Position numbers and translations under genes: made by a program. The notes under the pieces were generated by a model. The model was given only the letters and a program-made list of their open reading frames with translations, made no database searches and was not told the DNA's origin. Positions 4,547 through 5,395 of a stretch of DNA of 5,395 nt are shown here, piece after piece. How positions within the stretch are numbered: the stretch's first letter is position 1; each line of letters starts with the position of its first letter. The stretch is from JBMFLE01 sp049971355 (GTDB lineage: Bacteria; Patescibacteriota; Patescibacteriia; UBA2591; UBA4787), in assembly GCA_049971355.1 (NCBI GenBank), contig JBMFLE010000040.1, positions 1 to 5,395 on the forward strand, written 5' to 3'.

Positions 4547-5395
4547 ATGCGTCAATCAAAACTTTTTACTAAAACTTTACGAAATGATCCGAAAGAGGCT
4601 CGAACTATTAGTCATAAACTTTTGGTTAGAGCTGGTTATATTAATCAGCTAACCAGTGGAATTTGGTCATTATTACCTTTGGGTTGGCGTGTCTATAAAA
4701 AAATTGAAAAGATTATTCGGGAGGAGATGAATGAGATCGGCGGTCAGGAGGTTTATTTACCGACCCTTCAGCCAAAAGAGCTTTGGCAGAAAACTGGACG
4801 CTGGGAAACAATTGATCCGCCCCTTTTTAAAGTTAAAGACCGACATAACAAATGGCTTGGTTTAGGTTCTACTCATGAGGAAGTAATTACTGATTTAGCC
4901 CGCCAATATATAAAATCATACAAAGATTTGCCTTTGGCTATTTATCAAATTCAAAATAAATTTCGTAATGAGATGAGGCCGACTGGCGGTTTGTTAAGAA
5001 CCCGAGAATTTATCATGAAAGATTTATACAGTTTTCATGCCGATGAAAAAGATTTAGATAAATATTATAAACAAGTGCTTTCTGCTTACTATAAAATCTA
5101 TGAAAGATGTGGATTAAAAGCGATTGCTGTTTCTGCTCCATCTGGTTCGATTGGCGGCAGTGTTTCCCATGAATTTATGATTTTGGCTGATTCGGGAGAA
5201 GATAAAATTTTGATTTGTCAAAATAGAGACTGGGGGATTAATTTGGAGATAGGCAGGAGTCAAGATAAGTGTCCTAACTGTAGTGGAAAGTTGGAGCAAA
5301 AAAATGCAATTGAGGCAGGGCATACTTTTAAATTAGGTGCGCTTTATAGTCAAAAAATGGGAGCCAGTTTTACGGATAGGGACGGACAAAAAAAA
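4547..5395 (+). CDS. proS: Prolyl-tRNA synthetase, 5' part (runs off the window)
   Basis: The first 283 codons are open to the last base, so the C-terminus is missing. The enzyme charges tRNA-Pro with proline in the cytoplasm. It is a class II synthetase of the bacterial type. Motif 1 spans about residues 39-75, ending at the invariant Pro72. T-H-E-E lies at 109-112. Motif 2 is F-R-N-E-M-R-P-T-G-G-L-L-R-T-R-E-F (139-155), with K-D-L-Y-S-F-H after it. S-G-S-I-G-G-S-V-S-H-E-F (199-210) is typical of bacterial ProRS. The ~180-residue editing insertion (INS) found in E. coli-type enzymes is absent: only about 23 residues separate N-L-E-I (232-235) from the A-G-H-T-F-K-L-G block (257-264), and they include K-C-P-N-C (241-245). 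Motif 3 would follow downstream. The ATG at 4547 gives the expected M-R-Q-S-K-L-F start; no Shine-Dalgarno is visible. The 3' end of the window falls in an A-run. Confidence 0.95.
   Translation, partial: MRQSKLFTKTLRNDPKEARTISHKLLVRAGYINQLTSGIWSLLPLGWRVYKKIEKIIREEMNEIGGQEVYLPTLQPKELWQKTGRWETIDPPLFKVKDRHNKWLGLGSTHEEVITDLARQYIKSYKDLPLAIYQIQNKFRNEMRPTGGLLRTREFIMKDLYSFHADEKDLDKYYKQVLSAYYKIYERCGLKAIAVSAPSGSIGGSVSHEFMILADSGEDKILICQNRDWGINLEIGRSQDKCPNCSGKLEQKNAIEAGHTFKLGALYSQKMGASFTDRDGQKK

Noticed and set aside
5114..5323. Minus-strand open frame of 69 codons
   Set aside because: It is antisense to conserved proS sequence and is a shadow frame.
288..5395. Alternative genetic code 25 (TGA read as Gly)
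   Set aside because: No in-frame TGA occurs inside any intact gene, and the standard code gives full-length proteins. The single TGA stop in the broken gene cannot decide the question.

Overview
The window is AT-rich DNA (roughly one third G+C by eye). It looks like a Candidate Phyla Radiation (Patescibacteria, perhaps Parcubacteria-like) genome or metagenome contig. This rests on recognised family resemblance only: an EF-Tu domain 2-like mini-protein, a ThiI-like PP-loop enzyme with an NFACT-R-like tail, a compact RseP, and a prolyl-tRNA synthetase without the large insertion domain. No search was run. None of the six assigned starts has a convincing Shine-Dalgarno sequence; all have short AT-rich leaders. 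The standard code works throughout.

Layout. Positions 1-287 are non-coding. They hold one copy of a ~71-bp structured repeat (42-112), a small palindrome (126-148), a promoter candidate (162-190) and a GC-rich stem-loop (211-247). Three closely packed plus-strand genes follow: an EF-Tu domain 2-like small protein (288-545), a two-helix membrane protein (557-778) and a ThiI-like PP-loop sulfurtransferase (780-1754). A 189-bp gap carries a good promoter (1770-1797) and a ~140-nt leader with a stem-loop. Next is rseP, a complete site-2 protease (1944-3104), and 5 bp later a broken gene (3110-4304) of about 398 codons that once encoded a protein with an HEEQH zinc-protease-like motif. The second repeat copy, in opposite orientation, starts inside the last codons of the broken gene (4295-4365). 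The 242-bp gap to the next gene also holds an AT-rich palindromic hexamer array and a stem-loop with an alternative pairing. The 5' 283 codons of proS (4547-5395) run off the window.

How the genes fit together. The first cluster looks translation- and tRNA-related. rseP followed by proS is a widespread bacterial gene order; here the broken gene and the repeat lie between them. The two repeat copies bracket the whole gene block from the first small gene through the broken gene.

The most unusual points are: (1) the 4.2-kb inverted repeat pair, whose five differences all spare a predicted fold; (2) two one-base frame breaks in the HEEQH gene, the second tightly mapped to an A8 run; (3) the symmetrical ACTAAT/ATTAGT array ahead of proS. 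There is no clear sign of a defence system, CRISPR array, phage or insertion sequence.
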